64,000 bases of DNA from Nigrospora sphaerica. Lineage: Eukaryota; Ascomycota; Sordariomycetes; Amphisphaeriales; Apiosporaceae. Shown piece after piece: positions 11,119 to 22,102 of this stretch (the first letter of the stretch is position 1; the number at the start of each line of letters is the position of its first letter). The notes beneath the pieces were generated by a model that was not told the origin of the DNA, ran no database searches, and saw only the letters and a program-made list of their open reading frames with translations. The stretch covers positions 3,534,001 through 3,598,000 of the forward strand of contig JAGVVL010000015.1 of the NCBI GenBank assembly GCA_018287875.1. The letters are read 5' to 3'. The position numbers and the translations under genes are program-made.

Positions 11119-12975
11119 ATGACGCTGCCGCCACGGCCACTATCACCGCCGCTGCCGCCGTCGGAAACGGCCGCGGCCTTCAAGGGACGCTTCCGCTCGC
11201 GGAAACAGCCGCAGCCACCCGCCGACGAGGCGCCGTCGTCGTCGTCGTTGGCGTCCGAGCCCAACGACGACCACACCGAGTTCCTCGGGTCGCAGGTGGA
11301 CCAGCCGTCCGTCATCAACTACAGCTACACGGACGAGCCGTTCCGGCTGCTGCTGTGGGATGTCTACTACTTTTTCTTCTTCGTCTGGGCGCTGCCGTGG
11401 GTCGTGTGGCCGCTGCAGCCGGCGTCGAACGACCTGTTCGACGAGCTGGCGCCGACGTGGGCCAACATATGGTGCCTGGGCGTCCACGGCGTGCTCATCG
11501 TCCTGCAGCTCGCCTTCATCGTGGGCCTGCCCTCGCTGGTGCTGTTGCCCGTGTGGACGGCGGTGCTGGCGCTGGCCGTCTTCTTCGCCGTCAACCACGG
11601 CCTCTGCCGCCTGCTCAACGGCCGCTCGCTCAAATACCACTCGGACCCGCGGTACGCGGCCGAGCGCGAGGAGCACGCGCACGAGAGCTGGATCTTCGTC
11701 AACGGCGTGGCCGCCGGCGAGGCCTGGATGCTGGCCAACATCAACCGGCTCGCGCTGACGTTCGGCCGGCCCGTGACGGGCATTCACAACAAGACGTCGG
11801 GCATCATCTTCGACGTCGTCGAGTGCCTCGTGCAGCGCAACCTCAACTTCGCCACCCGCGACGTGCGCGAGGCCTACCGCGTGCTCAAGGAGGAGCTGTA
11901 CAACCCGCGCAAGAGCAAGGTCATCTTCATCCTGCACTCGCAGGGCGCCATCGAGGGCAGCCTCGTGCTCGACTGGCTGCTGCAGGAGCTGCCGCAGGAC
12001 CTGCTCGCCAAGCTCGAGGTCTACACCTTTGGCGCCGCCGCCAACCGCATGAACTCGCCCACCAAGCACGACCTCCATCACGCCCGCGCCTGCGCCGCCG
12101 CCAAGGAATCCTCCTCGGCCTCCCAAGACGGGCCGCGCCCCGGCAGCCTGCGTACCGACGGCGGCCGCCGCTCCCTCACTGGCGACGACTTGACTCACTC
12201 GCCGACGCTGATGCGCGCCCCCACGAACGCGGGCGAGAAGTGGCAACAGCCCGAGAAGCAGCAGGGCGACGAGTCAAAGCACGATGATCAAGAGAACGGC
12301 CCGAAGACGGAGGAGCACGACGCGACGACGGCGAGGACGACGAAGCGGGCGCAGTCGATCCCGCCGCCGGCGCGGCGCGTCATCGGGCACATTGAGCACT
12401 ACGCGCACACGACCGACTTCGTGGCGCTGTGGGGGGTGCTGCACTTCACGACCAACAAGGGGGCGACGCCGCTGATACCGCGCTTCATCGGCCGCGTCTT
12501 CGCGCGCACGTCGCCGCGCGGCGGCCACCAGTTCAACCAGCACTACCTCAACGGCATGTTCCCGCTGGCGCGGGACCCCGAGACGGGCGCGCCCACGGGC
12601 GCCGCCGAGACCAACCCCTTCATGGCGAGCGTCGTGGCGCGCGGCGCCTGGGGCACCGAGGGCGACGACGAAGTGCGCGAGGGCTTCCTGCGGAGCCTCG
12701 CCCTCCTCGGCGGCGGTCGCCGCGGCGCCGGCGACGACGGGGCCCGCTCGTCCTCGGACGACGACGAGGCCGCCGACGCTTCCCTCGACGCCGCCCTCCC
12801 CGTCGAGGTCCACGGCAGCTTCCGCGGCCGCCTCCCCGCCCGCCTCGACCGCGGCACCGTCACCGTCGCCGACCTCAGCCGCCTCTGGCTCTACCGCAAC
12901 GGCCGGAGCCCGCCCGAGCTGCCGCACGGCCTGCACCGCGACGCCGACGGCGTCATTCGCGCCGGCACCCTGTGA
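11119..12975 (+). CDS. Membrane alpha/beta-hydrolase (lipase-like) protein
   Basis: Single exon, 618 residues. After a Pro/Ser-rich head come two hydrophobic blocks, about residues 75-98 and 117-162, which probably anchor the protein in a membrane. An alpha/beta-hydrolase-like core follows: a WIFVNGV strand (about 191), a region with HNKTSG (223-228), and the nucleophile elbow ILHSQG with Ser274. Later segments HTTDFVALWG and HQFNQHYL could supply the acid and the base. A charged insert (about 325-415, rich in Asp, Glu, Gln, Lys) separates the core halves, and the C-terminal 100 residues are acidic and low in complexity. The elbow is L-H-S-Q-G rather than textbook G-x-S-x-G. Similar proteins are widespread in fungi as uncharacterised lipase-like proteins; substrate unknown. 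Confidence 0.8.
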   Translation: MTLPPRPLSPPLPPSETAAAFKGRFRSRKQPQPPADEAPSSSSLASEPNDDHTEFLGSQVDQPSVINYSYTDEPFRLLLWDVYYFFFFVWALPWVVWPLQPASNDLFDELAPTWANIWCLGVHGVLIVLQLAFIVGLPSLVLLPVWTAVLALAVFFAVNHGLCRLLNGRSLKYHSDPRYAAEREEHAHESWIFVNGVAAGEAWMLANINRLALTFGRPVTGIHNKTSGIIFDVVECLVQRNLNFATRDVREAYRVLKEELYNPRKSKVIFILHSQGAIEGSLVLDWLLQELPQDLLAKLEVYTFGAAANRMNSPTKHDLHHARACAAAKESSSASQDGPRPGSLRTDGGRRSLTGDDLTHSPTLMRAPTNAGEKWQQPEKQQGDESKHDDQENGPKTEEHDATTARTTKRAQSIPPPARRVIGHIEHYAHTTDFVALWGVLHFTTNKGATPLIPRFIGRVFARTSPRGGHQFNQHYLNGMFPLARDPETGAPTGAAETNPFMASVVARGAWGTEGDDEVREGFLRSLALLGGGRRGAGDDGARSSSDDDEAADASLDAALPVEVHGSFRGRLPARLDRGTVTVADLSRLWLYRNGRSPPELPHGLHRDADGVIRAGTL

Positions 12976-13849
12976 TGGCCCACCCTCTGAACCCACGGGA
13001 AAAGAAAAAAAAAAACAGCAGAGACCGGCCTTGCCATGGACGGGCGTCGCCGCGGACGAAGATGAATGGTCGTGGACCCAACGAAATGGAGGGGTGTGGA
13101 CGGCCCCGGTCAGGAGACGAGATTGATGCATCATAGCCTGGCGTTCGGCATAGCTTTTCCCAAGTAGGAGGAAGGGTTGTTTCTTGCTTTCAAGCGGACG
13201 GTCTACATATTTGTCATGCAATCAGCCGAGATAGCCGGGAATGAATGGCCATAACCGGTCGTATGCCCTACAAGTTCCACGTACCCGGCCGTCTCGTGAT
13301 TTCTTCACGTGTCCGCCGTCCCGCCGTAGCAAAGGACCGCCCCGACCGCCGGGGCGGGGATGCTAGAGTGTAGAGCCCGGGACTGGGATGGGACGCGGAG
13401 ATGTAGTACCTAGGCGTTTATTTGTGTTTTGTCCCTTGGGGTCCCGTTGTCTTCATCGGACCCAGCTTGGGACATATGTGGGTGGTGTATTCCTACGTCC
13501 TACCCCTCCTTTGGGTTACGAGGTAGGTTGCTTCGTCCGAGCAACATCTACGACGAGCGCCGCCGCTCCCGGGCCGAGAACCTCGCCCGCGCCGGCCCGT
13601 TCGGCGTCGTCGCAATCTCCTTTCACTAGAGTTGCTGGGTCAAGGGCGTCGATGCGTTTCATGTCCGTCGTCTATTGCGCCACCTTGGGTATCTGCCTCC
13701 CCCCCGCGTCCCGCCTACTACGTACAAAACGTTGCCGCGCCCTTCCAGGATCGGCCGACCCGACGCTCCCTCGGTTACGGGCCGGCTCTCTTTGTCTCTT
13801 TTCCTCCCGTTTTCCCGTCGCCGGCGGGCGCCGGGGCGACGGCCGGGGC
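12976..13849. other. Convergent 3' intergenic region
   Basis: An 874-bp gap between two genes that converge (hydrolase on plus, Cdc7 kinase on minus), expected to hold both terminators. A poly-A-rich patch at about 13003-13016 follows the first stop codon. No gene seen. Confidence 0.5.
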
Positions 13850-15652
13850 TTACACCATGGCGACGTCGTCCTCGGCCTCGTCCTCGTCGACGTCGGTGTC
13901 GGCGGGGAGGCGCAGGAAGGGGTGGTCGAGGGCCTCGCGGGCGCTGATGCGGCGGCTGGGCTCGAGGTCCATGCAGCGGCCCAGGAACTCGAGGGCGGCG
14001 CGCTCGTCGGGCGTGGCCTTGTCCTGGTCGCGGCCGCTGCCGCCGCCGCTGCCGTCGCTGCGGCACGTGCTCCAGAGCATGATCTTCTCAAAGGTGAAGC
14101 CGGCGCCGCCCACCGTCGGGATGTTGGTGTCGAAGACGCAGCCGTGCAGCTGGCCCGCCTTCTGCATGCGCTTGACCCCGAAGATGGTGGCGATCTCGAT
14201 CATGGCCTCGACGTCGTCGGCGCTGTTGAAAAAGGGGAAGCGCTTGCACAGGATGGTGAGCAGGATCACGCCCGCGCTCCAGACGTCGATCTTGGTCGTC
14301 TGCTCGGTGCACTTGAACAGCACCTCGGGGGCGCGGAAGCCGCGCGTGCCGGCGCGGTTGGCCCGCCGCGACGGCCGCGTGTCATTCTTGGGGTAGCCGT
14401 GCTGCGTGCCCCAGGGCGGCGGTGGGTTCGCCGCCCGGATCCGCTGCCGCCGCGCCTCGGCGTCGAGGTGGCAGAGGCACGGCTTGTGGTCGACGCCCTC
14501 GCGCTCTGCCAGCCCAAAGTCGACGAGCACGCCGCGCTGCTTGTCCGGGTCGTACAGGAAGTTGGTCGGCTTGATGTCGCGGTGCAGGATGCCCTTGTCG
14601 TGCACCGCCGCCAGCGCCGTGAAGAGCGACCGAAAGTACAGCCGGATGTCGGGTACCGTCATGTTGGTGTAGTAGCGCCGGAAGTCCTGGTGCCGGAAGT
14701 AGGGGAGGATGGCCAGCACCTGGTCGGCCTGCCGAAAGGCCGTGATCAGCGGGCACACCGAGGGCGAGTCGCGTAGGTCGTACAGGAGCTCGAGCTCGTT
14801 AAAGATGCGCGTCGGCGACGACGTGACATAGATTTTTTTGATGGCCACAAACTTCTTGGGCCGCCGTTGCGTCGCCCGCGTCTGCGAGCCCGACCGCGGC
14901 GGCGGCCGTTCCCACTGTTCGTCTTTGGCGTCCAGGTCCCAGCTGTTGTTGTACCGGTCGTACCGCAGGTCCTCGGCCTTGTAGACGGTCGAGAAGGTGC
15001 CCTCGCCAATGCGCTTGATGAGCCGGTAGTTGTCTTTGAACTGCTCGGGAAAGGTGCGATTCAGTTTCTCCATGTCTTGCTGAACCGTCAGATCGATGGG
15101 CTCGTCCTCGTCATCCGTCTCCGACTCGGCCGCTTCTTCATCTTCCTCCTCCTCTTCCTCCTCCTCCTCCTCCTCTTCCTCTTCCTCTTCTTCGACGTCG
15201 CCCTCATCTTCGTCGCGAGTCTCTTCGTCGTCCTCGTCCTCTGCAGTCTGGGCGTTGTACTCGGCTTCACGCCGGGCTTCGTCCCTTAGACGGTCGCCTT
15301 CAAGCCGAGTGCCCTCCGTGGTTTTCTCCAAGCGAGCAGGACCATGGTCCTCCTCGAAATGCTCGGGGGGCGGGTTGTCCAGACCTAGGGGGTCCGACAT
15401 GGCCTGGGGGTCCTCGCGTAGCCCTCGACGTCTCTTGCTGGCGGGTTCAGGGGCGTCTTGGTCCTGGCCCAGGGGCGTTTTCTCCCTCCACTCGACGGGA
15501 GACTTTCCGCCGAACTTTTCATCCACCACCCCGGTCTTGGCCTCTTTAAACCAGAACGGGTCTTTGGCACCAGCGGCATGGGCCTCTCCGAACTGAAAGG
15601 GCTCTTTCGCAACGCGCCGCCGTGAGAACGATGCGGGCGTTTCCGATCCCAT
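13850..15652 (-). CDS. cdc7: Cdc7-type (DDK) serine/threonine protein kinase
   Basis: Single exon, 600 residues from the ATG at 15652; upstream codons in frame lack an ATG. Kinase motifs are complete: glycine loop IGEGTFSTVY (about 215-224), catalytic Lys272 in VAIKK, HRDIKPTNF with Asp359, DFG with Asp378, then APEVLFKC and DVWSAGVIL. Inserts between lobes I-II (WDLDAKDEQW region) and between DFG and APE (CLCHLDAEARRQRIRAANPP-like stretch) are typical of the Cdc7/Hsk1 family. With Dbf4, Cdc7 phosphorylates Mcm2-7 to fire replication origins. The N-terminal 200 residues are low in complexity and include about 25 consecutive acidic residues (about 153-175). It shares a divergent promoter with the condensin gene. 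Confidence 0.93.
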   Translation of the reverse strand: MGSETPASFSRRRVAKEPFQFGEAHAAGAKDPFWFKEAKTGVVDEKFGGKSPVEWREKTPLGQDQDAPEPASKRRRGLREDPQAMSDPLGLDNPPPEHFEEDHGPARLEKTTEGTRLEGDRLRDEARREAEYNAQTAEDEDDEETRDEDEGDVEEEEEEEEEEEEEEEEEDEEAAESETDDEDEPIDLTVQQDMEKLNRTFPEQFKDNYRLIKRIGEGTFSTVYKAEDLRYDRYNNSWDLDAKDEQWERPPPRSGSQTRATQRRPKKFVAIKKIYVTSSPTRIFNELELLYDLRDSPSVCPLITAFRQADQVLAILPYFRHQDFRRYYTNMTVPDIRLYFRSLFTALAAVHDKGILHRDIKPTNFLYDPDKQRGVLVDFGLAEREGVDHKPCLCHLDAEARRQRIRAANPPPPWGTQHGYPKNDTRPSRRANRAGTRGFRAPEVLFKCTEQTTKIDVWSAGVILLTILCKRFPFFNSADDVEAMIEIATIFGVKRMQKAGQLHGCVFDTNIPTVGGAGFTFEKIMLWSTCRSDGSGGGSGRDQDKATPDERAALEFLGRCMDLEPSRRISAREALDHPFLRLPADTDVDEDEAEDDVAMV

Positions 15653-16990
15653 GTCGGATACGCCGACGGCTTCGAACCGCGCAAAAGGTATTTCTCTTGC
15701 CCTGCAGGAACGGGCTGTCAGGCGCACCACGAGCCCTATTTGCCTTCTTGTCTTCTCTTCTCCGACCAAGGTGTCAGATGGCCCCGAGGTGTCGACCGGT
15801 TCTTGCCAATGGAGCAGGACAGGAGGGCGACACCGGGTATCGAGATGTGTAGATCAGCCGGTGTCGGCAAGCGCCTTGGGGATGCAAGCTTGGGTGTGGC
15901 AGCGCGTGGCGAAGGGATAGGTCGACGGCGCGGATGGGTTGGGTCAAGTCGGCACGACGAGGAGACGGCGAAGGACGATCCAGGGCGGGCACTGGGTCGT
16001 GTGATGTACCAAGAGAGCGCGAAAACCGGCGACGTTTTGTTCAGGCGCGGGTGGGATGGGTTTTGTACTGATCCATCATAGGAAAGTAATAAGTCCGTCA
16101 GTGATCGGCACTCGTTCTATGGGATGCGACGCGCCTATACGACCACTAATAACGAAAGCGGACAAGAAAGATGTAGTTTAGTAGCACTGATGTAGCCGGG
16201 TTGGTACCGCCCATACCGCAACCCGTATTATCATCCACTCCGTGGTACTTGGATACAAACGGCGGGGCGAGTGGCATTTTGGCTGCGACGCGCTTCTAGG
16301 GCCGCTCCTGCTGGTGGTGTGTTTGGTCCCATCGGCGTGGCGGTACTTGCAGTTGCATGTCCGTACACCACCCGCTTTGAAACCACACATTGGGCCTGTC
16401 TCTGGTCGCATACATCCCATAAATCTTTATTTAGACCTGGGTATTTACATGTAGGTATTGAAGGTGCGCAAATAGCCTGCATTGCATTTAGTGACGCCAG
16501 TCTGGCAGGGGACGTCGATGAAGAATTTCAGTGTTGATTCCATTCAAGGTGGGGTCCGTCCCACAGCAAACGATCGGGTACACAGTACACGAACGACAGG
16601 CGCGACTTTGCGCGCAGAGGCCACATCTGATAGGCACACTCGACCCAGTAAACAAAAACAAGACCCCGTTTCGTTGCCCAGCTCCATCCGTCCAGGGCAG
16701 CTCCAACCGCCGCGTGGAGGGACGAATTTGTCTCCATCGGATGGGGGGTTGTTCGCATCCCATACCATTGTCACCACTTTTGCTGCTTCAAGTTCCCTCG
16801 GGAGTCACGTCGCCCTTGACCACGACACGACTCGACACGACGCCCATCCCCATTTGCTTCCTGGATCGGAGCAGAGGGGCTGCATGTATTACTAATTTTG
16901 CTTCCGTCCCTTCCGTCCTCTCGTCCTGCCATCGACAACAACCCGCTGTTCCGTCGCGCCCGCGCATTTGGCGCAAACCCATCGCCCGCC
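15653..16990. promoter_or_regulatory. Divergent promoter region, cdc7 / cnd1
   Basis: A 1.3-kb gap between two divergently transcribed cell-cycle genes; both promoters must lie here. C/T-rich tracts precede the plus-strand ATG at 16991. Open frames in this gap overlap each other and show no domain. No MCB-type ACGCGT element was confidently placed. Confidence 0.4.
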
Positions 16991-19900
16991 ATGGAGGCTA
17001 TCAACTTCGACATCAACGATGCCCTCAAGCACTACATGAGCGACCCGGCCGCCATACCGACCCCCGAAGCCGACAGCTCCCTCGTCGATTGCGAGAACGA
17101 CCCCGAGTCTCTGACCAACGCCGTCATCAACCCCGTGCTCAACTCGATTGTCGATGCCGTCGCCGAGAATCCCGACTTTATCACTCGCGCCGCCTACTTC
17201 GACTCGTTACAGTTTCTTCTCAAGTGCGCTCCCCCTCCCCCTTGATTCTCCTGTCACCTCTAGCACCGTCCCGTACATCACCCAAAGTATCGAGATACCA
17301 GCTTCTGAACTCCCCGCCCTGTCCAGATATACACAGTTCCTGCCGACCCATGCCCTCAGCAAGATCTTCGACCTGATCATGAGCGGTCTGGCCGCCGAGG
17401 CCGAGGCCGCCAACCACGACCTTGAGAACCCCGACGAGCAGGAGATGATCGCTCACCACAAGACCCAGCTCGAAGTCTATGGCTTCCTGATGCAGTGGGC
17501 TATCGCCTGCGTCGAAACCAAGGCCGCCGAGAAGTCGACCGCGGCCCCTGTCGCGCGCGCCAGAGGCAAGGGCGCCAAATCCAAGTCGGCCGGCCGCGAC
17601 AAGGACGGAAACTGGGACAGCGCCGCCCAGCTGCAGACCGCGCTCGACATCATGTCTAAAGTACTGAAGTTGAAGCTCGGCAGGATCTTCCTGACCACCA
17701 GCGAGCGCGACACCTTCATTGGCCTGTTGACCCGCCCCGTCTACATGGTGCTCGAGAATGAGCAACGGGCCAAGAACACGGCCATCCGGATGCACGCCTT
17801 CAGGGTGCTCTGCATCGCCGTGAAGCACCACGGTCACGGATACGGTACGTGTCCCGGCGTCCCTCCTGCGGCGTTGACTGACTGTGACAGCCGCGCAAAT
17901 TTCCATCGTCCAGAACTTGACCTACTTCGAGCACCTCTCGGAACCCATGGCCGAGTTCCTGCACATCCTGGCTGAGACATACGACTATCCCCAGCTGGCT
18001 GACGAAACACTGCGAGAATTAAGTAACAAGGAATTCAGCACCAACGACACGAGGGGCCCCAAGTCTGTTTCGGCCTTCATCACCAAACTCTCGGAACTGG
18101 CGCCGCGCCTGGTTATCAAGCAGATGACCATCCTGGCCAAGCAGCTTGACAGCGAGTCGCATACGCTGCGTTCGTCGCTCATCGAGGTGTGTGGCAACAT
18201 GATTGCCTTCCTTTCCAAACAGGAGGAGCGCGGCGACAACCACAAGTCCCAACTCAACGCCTTCTTTGACGTCCTGGAGGAGCGCTTCTTGGATATCAAC
18301 CCGTACTGCCGATGCCGGGCTATCCAGGTCTACACCCGCATCTGCGATCTCGACCAGAAGTTCCCGAAGCGTCGACAACGAGCCGCCGAACTGGCGTCGC
18401 GGAGTCTCGAGGACAAGAGCAGCCACGTCCGTAGAAACGCCATCAAACTGCTGGGCACCCTGATCAAGACGCACCCCTTCACCGTCTTGCACGGTGCACA
18501 GCTGTCGCGCAAGGAATGGCAGGAGCGGCTGGACAAGGTCGACGCCGAGCTGGACGCCCTTGCGCCCCCGGGTGGTGCGCCAGGCATGAACGGAAACGCC
18601 GACACGTCCAACGCTGCTTTAGTCGACGAGCCCACCATGATCGAGTCGCCGCAGAAGAAGGGTCCCGATGATTTGACCGAGGAGGAGAAGGAGGCCATTG
18701 TCCGCAAAGCACAAGAAGATGCTGCTACGTCTGAGGCGATCGAGAAACTCACCCTGACTAGGCGGTACTACACGGATGCCCTCCGGTTCATCGATGTGCT
18801 GCAGGAGGCCACGCCGACTGTGTGCCAGCTGCTCAGCTCCAAGAACAAGTCGGAGGTTATCGAAGCCATGGACTACCTGGAGATTGGTAATGCCTACAAT
18901 ATCGAGGACAACATGGTCGGTATCCGACGCATGCTGCGCCTCATCTGGACCAAGGGCAACAGCGACGAGGGCAAGGGCGTACAGACGCATTTGATCGACT
19001 GCTACAAGCGACTCTTCTTCGAGGCCCCCGACGGCTTCAGCCAGACCGACGCCGCCATCTACATCGCCCGCAACATGATCAGTCTGACCATGGGCACCAC
19101 GCCCGCCGAGCTCACCAGCTTGGAGCAGCTGCTGGCTACCATGATGAAGGGCGGCATGATCTCGGACCTCGTGATCCAGAAGCTGTGGGATGTTTACGGT
19201 TACCACAAGAAGGAGATCTCAAGGTCGCAGCGTCGCGGTGCCATCATTGTGCTGGGCATGCTCGCCTCCGCCAACCCGGAGATTGTCGTGGGCGAGATGG
19301 AGACGATGCTGCGAACAGGACTCGGCGCCCACGGCCGAAACGACCTCCAGCTCGCCAAGTACACGTGCATCGCCCTGCGCAGACTCAACCCGACCGGCCG
19401 CCAAGCCAAGGAGTCGGCGGTCAAATTCAGCCGGCTACCAAACGAACATGCCGTCCTGACAAGGCTTACCGCGGTTGCCGACATAGAAAGCGACAGCAAG
19501 GACTGGTACGGCACCGTCGAGCAGGCCATCAATGCCATCTACGCCCTTGCCAAGCATCCCGATACCTTGTGTGGCGAGGTCATCAAGCGCAAAACCAAGA
19601 GCGTCTTTGCCCCGCCCAGGGCCGCCTCCCGACCGGTATCCCGTGACGTTGAAATGACGGGCATGGATCCCCCGCCGACACAGGACGCGCCGGGCCTGAC
19701 GCAGGCTCTCGACCAGCCGACCCAGGCCGTTCCCACGCCGGATCCGCCCGCGGAGCCCAAACAGAAGGCGGCCATCGCCCTCTCGCAGCTGCTCTTCGTT
19801 GTCGGCCACGTCGCCATCAAGCAGATCGTCCACCTGGAAATGTGCGAGTTGGACTTTAAGCGTCGTAAGCAGGAGAAGGAGAAGGAGGCGGCCGCCGCTC

Positions 19901-20802
19901 CCGAGCCCGAGCCCGCCCCTAGAGCACGTGGGCGCAAGTCTAAGACGCCCGCGCCCCCTCAAGACGAGGGCGACGAGCTCGACCTTATTGGAGGTACAAC
20001 CGAAGACGACTTCACCGAGGCCATGGCGCACATCCGTGAGCGCGAGCTCCTTTTTGGCCATCAATCTCTGCTGGCCAATTACGGTCCCCTGGTGGCCGAG
20101 ATTTGCTCCCGCAGCGACATCTACAAGGACAAGGGCCTCCAAGCGGCGGCGACGCTGTGCTTAGCCAAGCTGATGTGCGTCAGTTCCGAGTACTGCGAGG
20201 CTCACCTGCCTCTTCTCATCACCATCATGGAACGCAGTCCCGACCCGACGGTGCGGTCCAACGTAGTGATTGCGCTGGGCGATATGGCCGTCTGCTTCAA
20301 CCACTTGATCGATGAAAACACCGACTTCCTCTACCGACGATTGGCGGACCCCGATCTTTCGGTTAAGCGAACCTGCCTCATGACGCTCACGTTCCTGATT
20401 CTGGCCGGCCAGGTCAAGGTCAAGGGTCAGCTCGGCGAGATGGCCAAGTGCCTCGAGGACGAGGACAAGCGCATCGCCGACCTGGCCCGCATGTTCTTCT
20501 CGGAGCTGAGCACCAAGGACAACGCCGTGTACAACCACTTTGTGGACATGTTCAGTCTTCTGTCGGCGGGCAACCTCGAGGAGGAGAGCTTCAAGAAGAT
20601 CGTCAAGTTCTTGCTCGGGTTCGTCGAAAAGGACAAGCACGCGCGACAGCTGGCCGACAAGCTGGCGGCGCGTCTGCCGCGGTGCGAGACGGAGCGACAG
20701 TGGAACGACGTTGCTTTTGCGCTGGGCCAGCTGCAGCACAAGAACGAGGAGATTACCAAGACGGTGGGCGAAGGCTACAAGATAGTGCAGGCGACGGCGT
20801 AG
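16991..20802 (+). CDS. cnd1: Condensin complex subunit 1 (Cnd1 / CAP-D2)
   Basis: Three exons (16991-17223, 17327-17844, 17891-20802) give 1220 residues. Introns are 103 and only 46 nt; both keep the frame and restore conserved sequence (LLK-YTQFLP and HGY-AAQISI). The protein is an alpha-helical HEAT-repeat scaffold. The conserved Cnd1 block near the C terminus (RSNVVIALGDMAVCF and LADPDLSVKRTCL) is clear, and the N terminus has the Cnd1 N-terminal domain. It is a non-SMC subunit of condensin, which loops and compacts mitotic chromosomes. Two charged low-complexity inserts (about 845-900 and 925-965 by position) interrupt the helices, as in other fungal Cnd1. Length fits the family. Confidence 0.95.
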
Positions 20803-21183
20803 AGTACGGGGCGGGTCTAACGATGGAACGATGGACGTCGTGCACGACGATGCTGTTTTGGGAGTAGGGAGTTAGGGTTAAGGCTGGCTGTAGATACCTA
20901 TCACAGTTGTTACTTTTCGAAACTCATTCTCTGTTACGCATAGCATGGGTGGCAGACCTTGGTGTATGATAACGCTCTTTGTTTTGACCTCGTGACGGCC
21001 GGTGACGTCATGGCCTACCCCATTTCCCAACTCCGCTTGTTTCTTGCAGGCGCGACTACGAGTAGTTTGACTCACGCCAACAAGTGATTGAGCCGGCAAC
21101 CCGTTTAGCAATCATCGACCTCCATACCTCGCTCTGCCAGAATCCAGACAGTTTGTTCTATCCTGCCATATCTCACTCTCAAA
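20803..21183. other. Short intergenic region between cnd1 and small helical gene
   Basis: A 381-bp region holding the cnd1 3' end and the promoter of the next plus-strand gene. A CT-rich tract (21150-21183) leads into the start codon. Nothing else seen. Confidence 0.5.
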
Positions 21184-21478
21184 ATGGACCCCAACAACCC
21201 CCTCGCCGACCGTGAGAAGGCGCTCGAGAACCAGTACATCAAGAACAAGGAGTGAGTATCCCTCGCGACCCTTGGCGCCGGTGGGGGATGTTGTCGCCGT
21301 ACCTCTTTCGCGGTGTGTGTACACGGGGGTGCATCTCGCTCCTATATATGCTTACCTACCTGCTCTCGGCCTCAGACAGCAAATGGCCAAGGACCGGGCG
21401 GCGGCCAAGGCGGCGCAGGCGGCGGGCAAGGACGGGTCGTCCTCGCAGGGCCAAGGGGGCCAGGCCGCTCAGAAATAA
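21184..21478 (+). CDS. 56-residue helical protein, IF1/IATP- or SERF-like
   Basis: Two exons, 21184-21251 and 21376-21478, spliced over a 124-nt intron (GTGAGT...CAG). The ATG sits in a strong context (aaaATGg). The product is Ala/Lys/Gln-rich and highly charged with one long predicted helix. Its segment DREKALENQYIKNKE resembles the inhibitory helix of mitochondrial ATPase inhibitors (IF1/IATP), but there is no visible mitochondrial presequence, and the Ala/Lys/Gln tail also recalls small SERF-type proteins. Small proteins with this layout are conserved in filamentous fungi as far as I know. Function is not established. Confidence 0.6.
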
Positions 21479-22102
21479 GCGGGGATGAGGAAGAGAGGGA
21501 GCTCGTTGATGAGTCGTGTGTGAGGTCCGAGCTGGGGAAGAAAGAGGGGAAGGGAGAGAGGAGCTCGCACAGCATCATACCCGCCGCGGCTCCTACGGGC
21601 TGATGGCAACCGGGATACGAGCGACGTATACGACGAAATAGACGAATCATGTCCGCATACGGTGCCCGGGACGGTTTTGACACCCTCGGAGGCCTTGGGA
21701 TTTCGTGAAAAAGGACGTGGGAGTTGGCATTTTGGGGGGGGGGGGGGGGGGGGGGGTTCCACGCACGCCCTCAGCCGCCCGCTAGCGCTGACCGGAGTAT
21801 CCCCACTATTGCTGTCACCACGCGCGCCCTTTTCCAACGGAGGTTGAGAGACGGGAATTAGGAAACGTGGGTCATCTTGGGCGGCTTGGGGGATGGAATG
21901 CGATGCGGGGTGAAATATCTTGTGCTGGATCACGTATAAGACGCGACGATCCCATTTTCTCCGTGTCTTTCTTCTGTCTACATATACACACCCACTCTCT
22001 CTCGACGCTCTCTCTTGCCCCGATTCCCTCCCAGGCTGAGCTGGAACCAATCCTTACGCCGGCGTCCATTACCAGCCACTGTGAAAACCAGCCGAGGGCA
22101 TC
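21479..22102. other. Intergenic region with a G tract
   Basis: A 624-bp gap between two plus-strand genes. It contains the G23 homopolymer at 21734-21756 and, close to 22103, a CT-rich leader (ctctctctcgacgctctctc) typical of fungal promoters. Confidence 0.5.
21734..21756. repeat. G23 homopolymer tract
   Basis: An uninterrupted run of 23 G bases between the small helical gene and the GFA gene. Such runs can fold into G-quadruplexes and vary in length by slippage; the exact count may also be uncertain from sequencing. Confidence 0.85.

Noticed and set aside
11143..12246. 367-codon open frame on the minus strand
   Set aside because: Shadow of the hydrolase-like gene on the plus strand; low-complexity Val/Gly/Arg sequence.
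13388..14776. 462-codon open frame on the plus strand
   Set aside because: It overlaps the Cdc7 kinase on the opposite strand, and its second half is the antisense of the kinase domain.
20866..20886. Telomere-like GTTAGGGTTAAGG
   Set aside because: Only about two imperfect TTAGGG units in a normal intergenic region, too few for an internal telomere.
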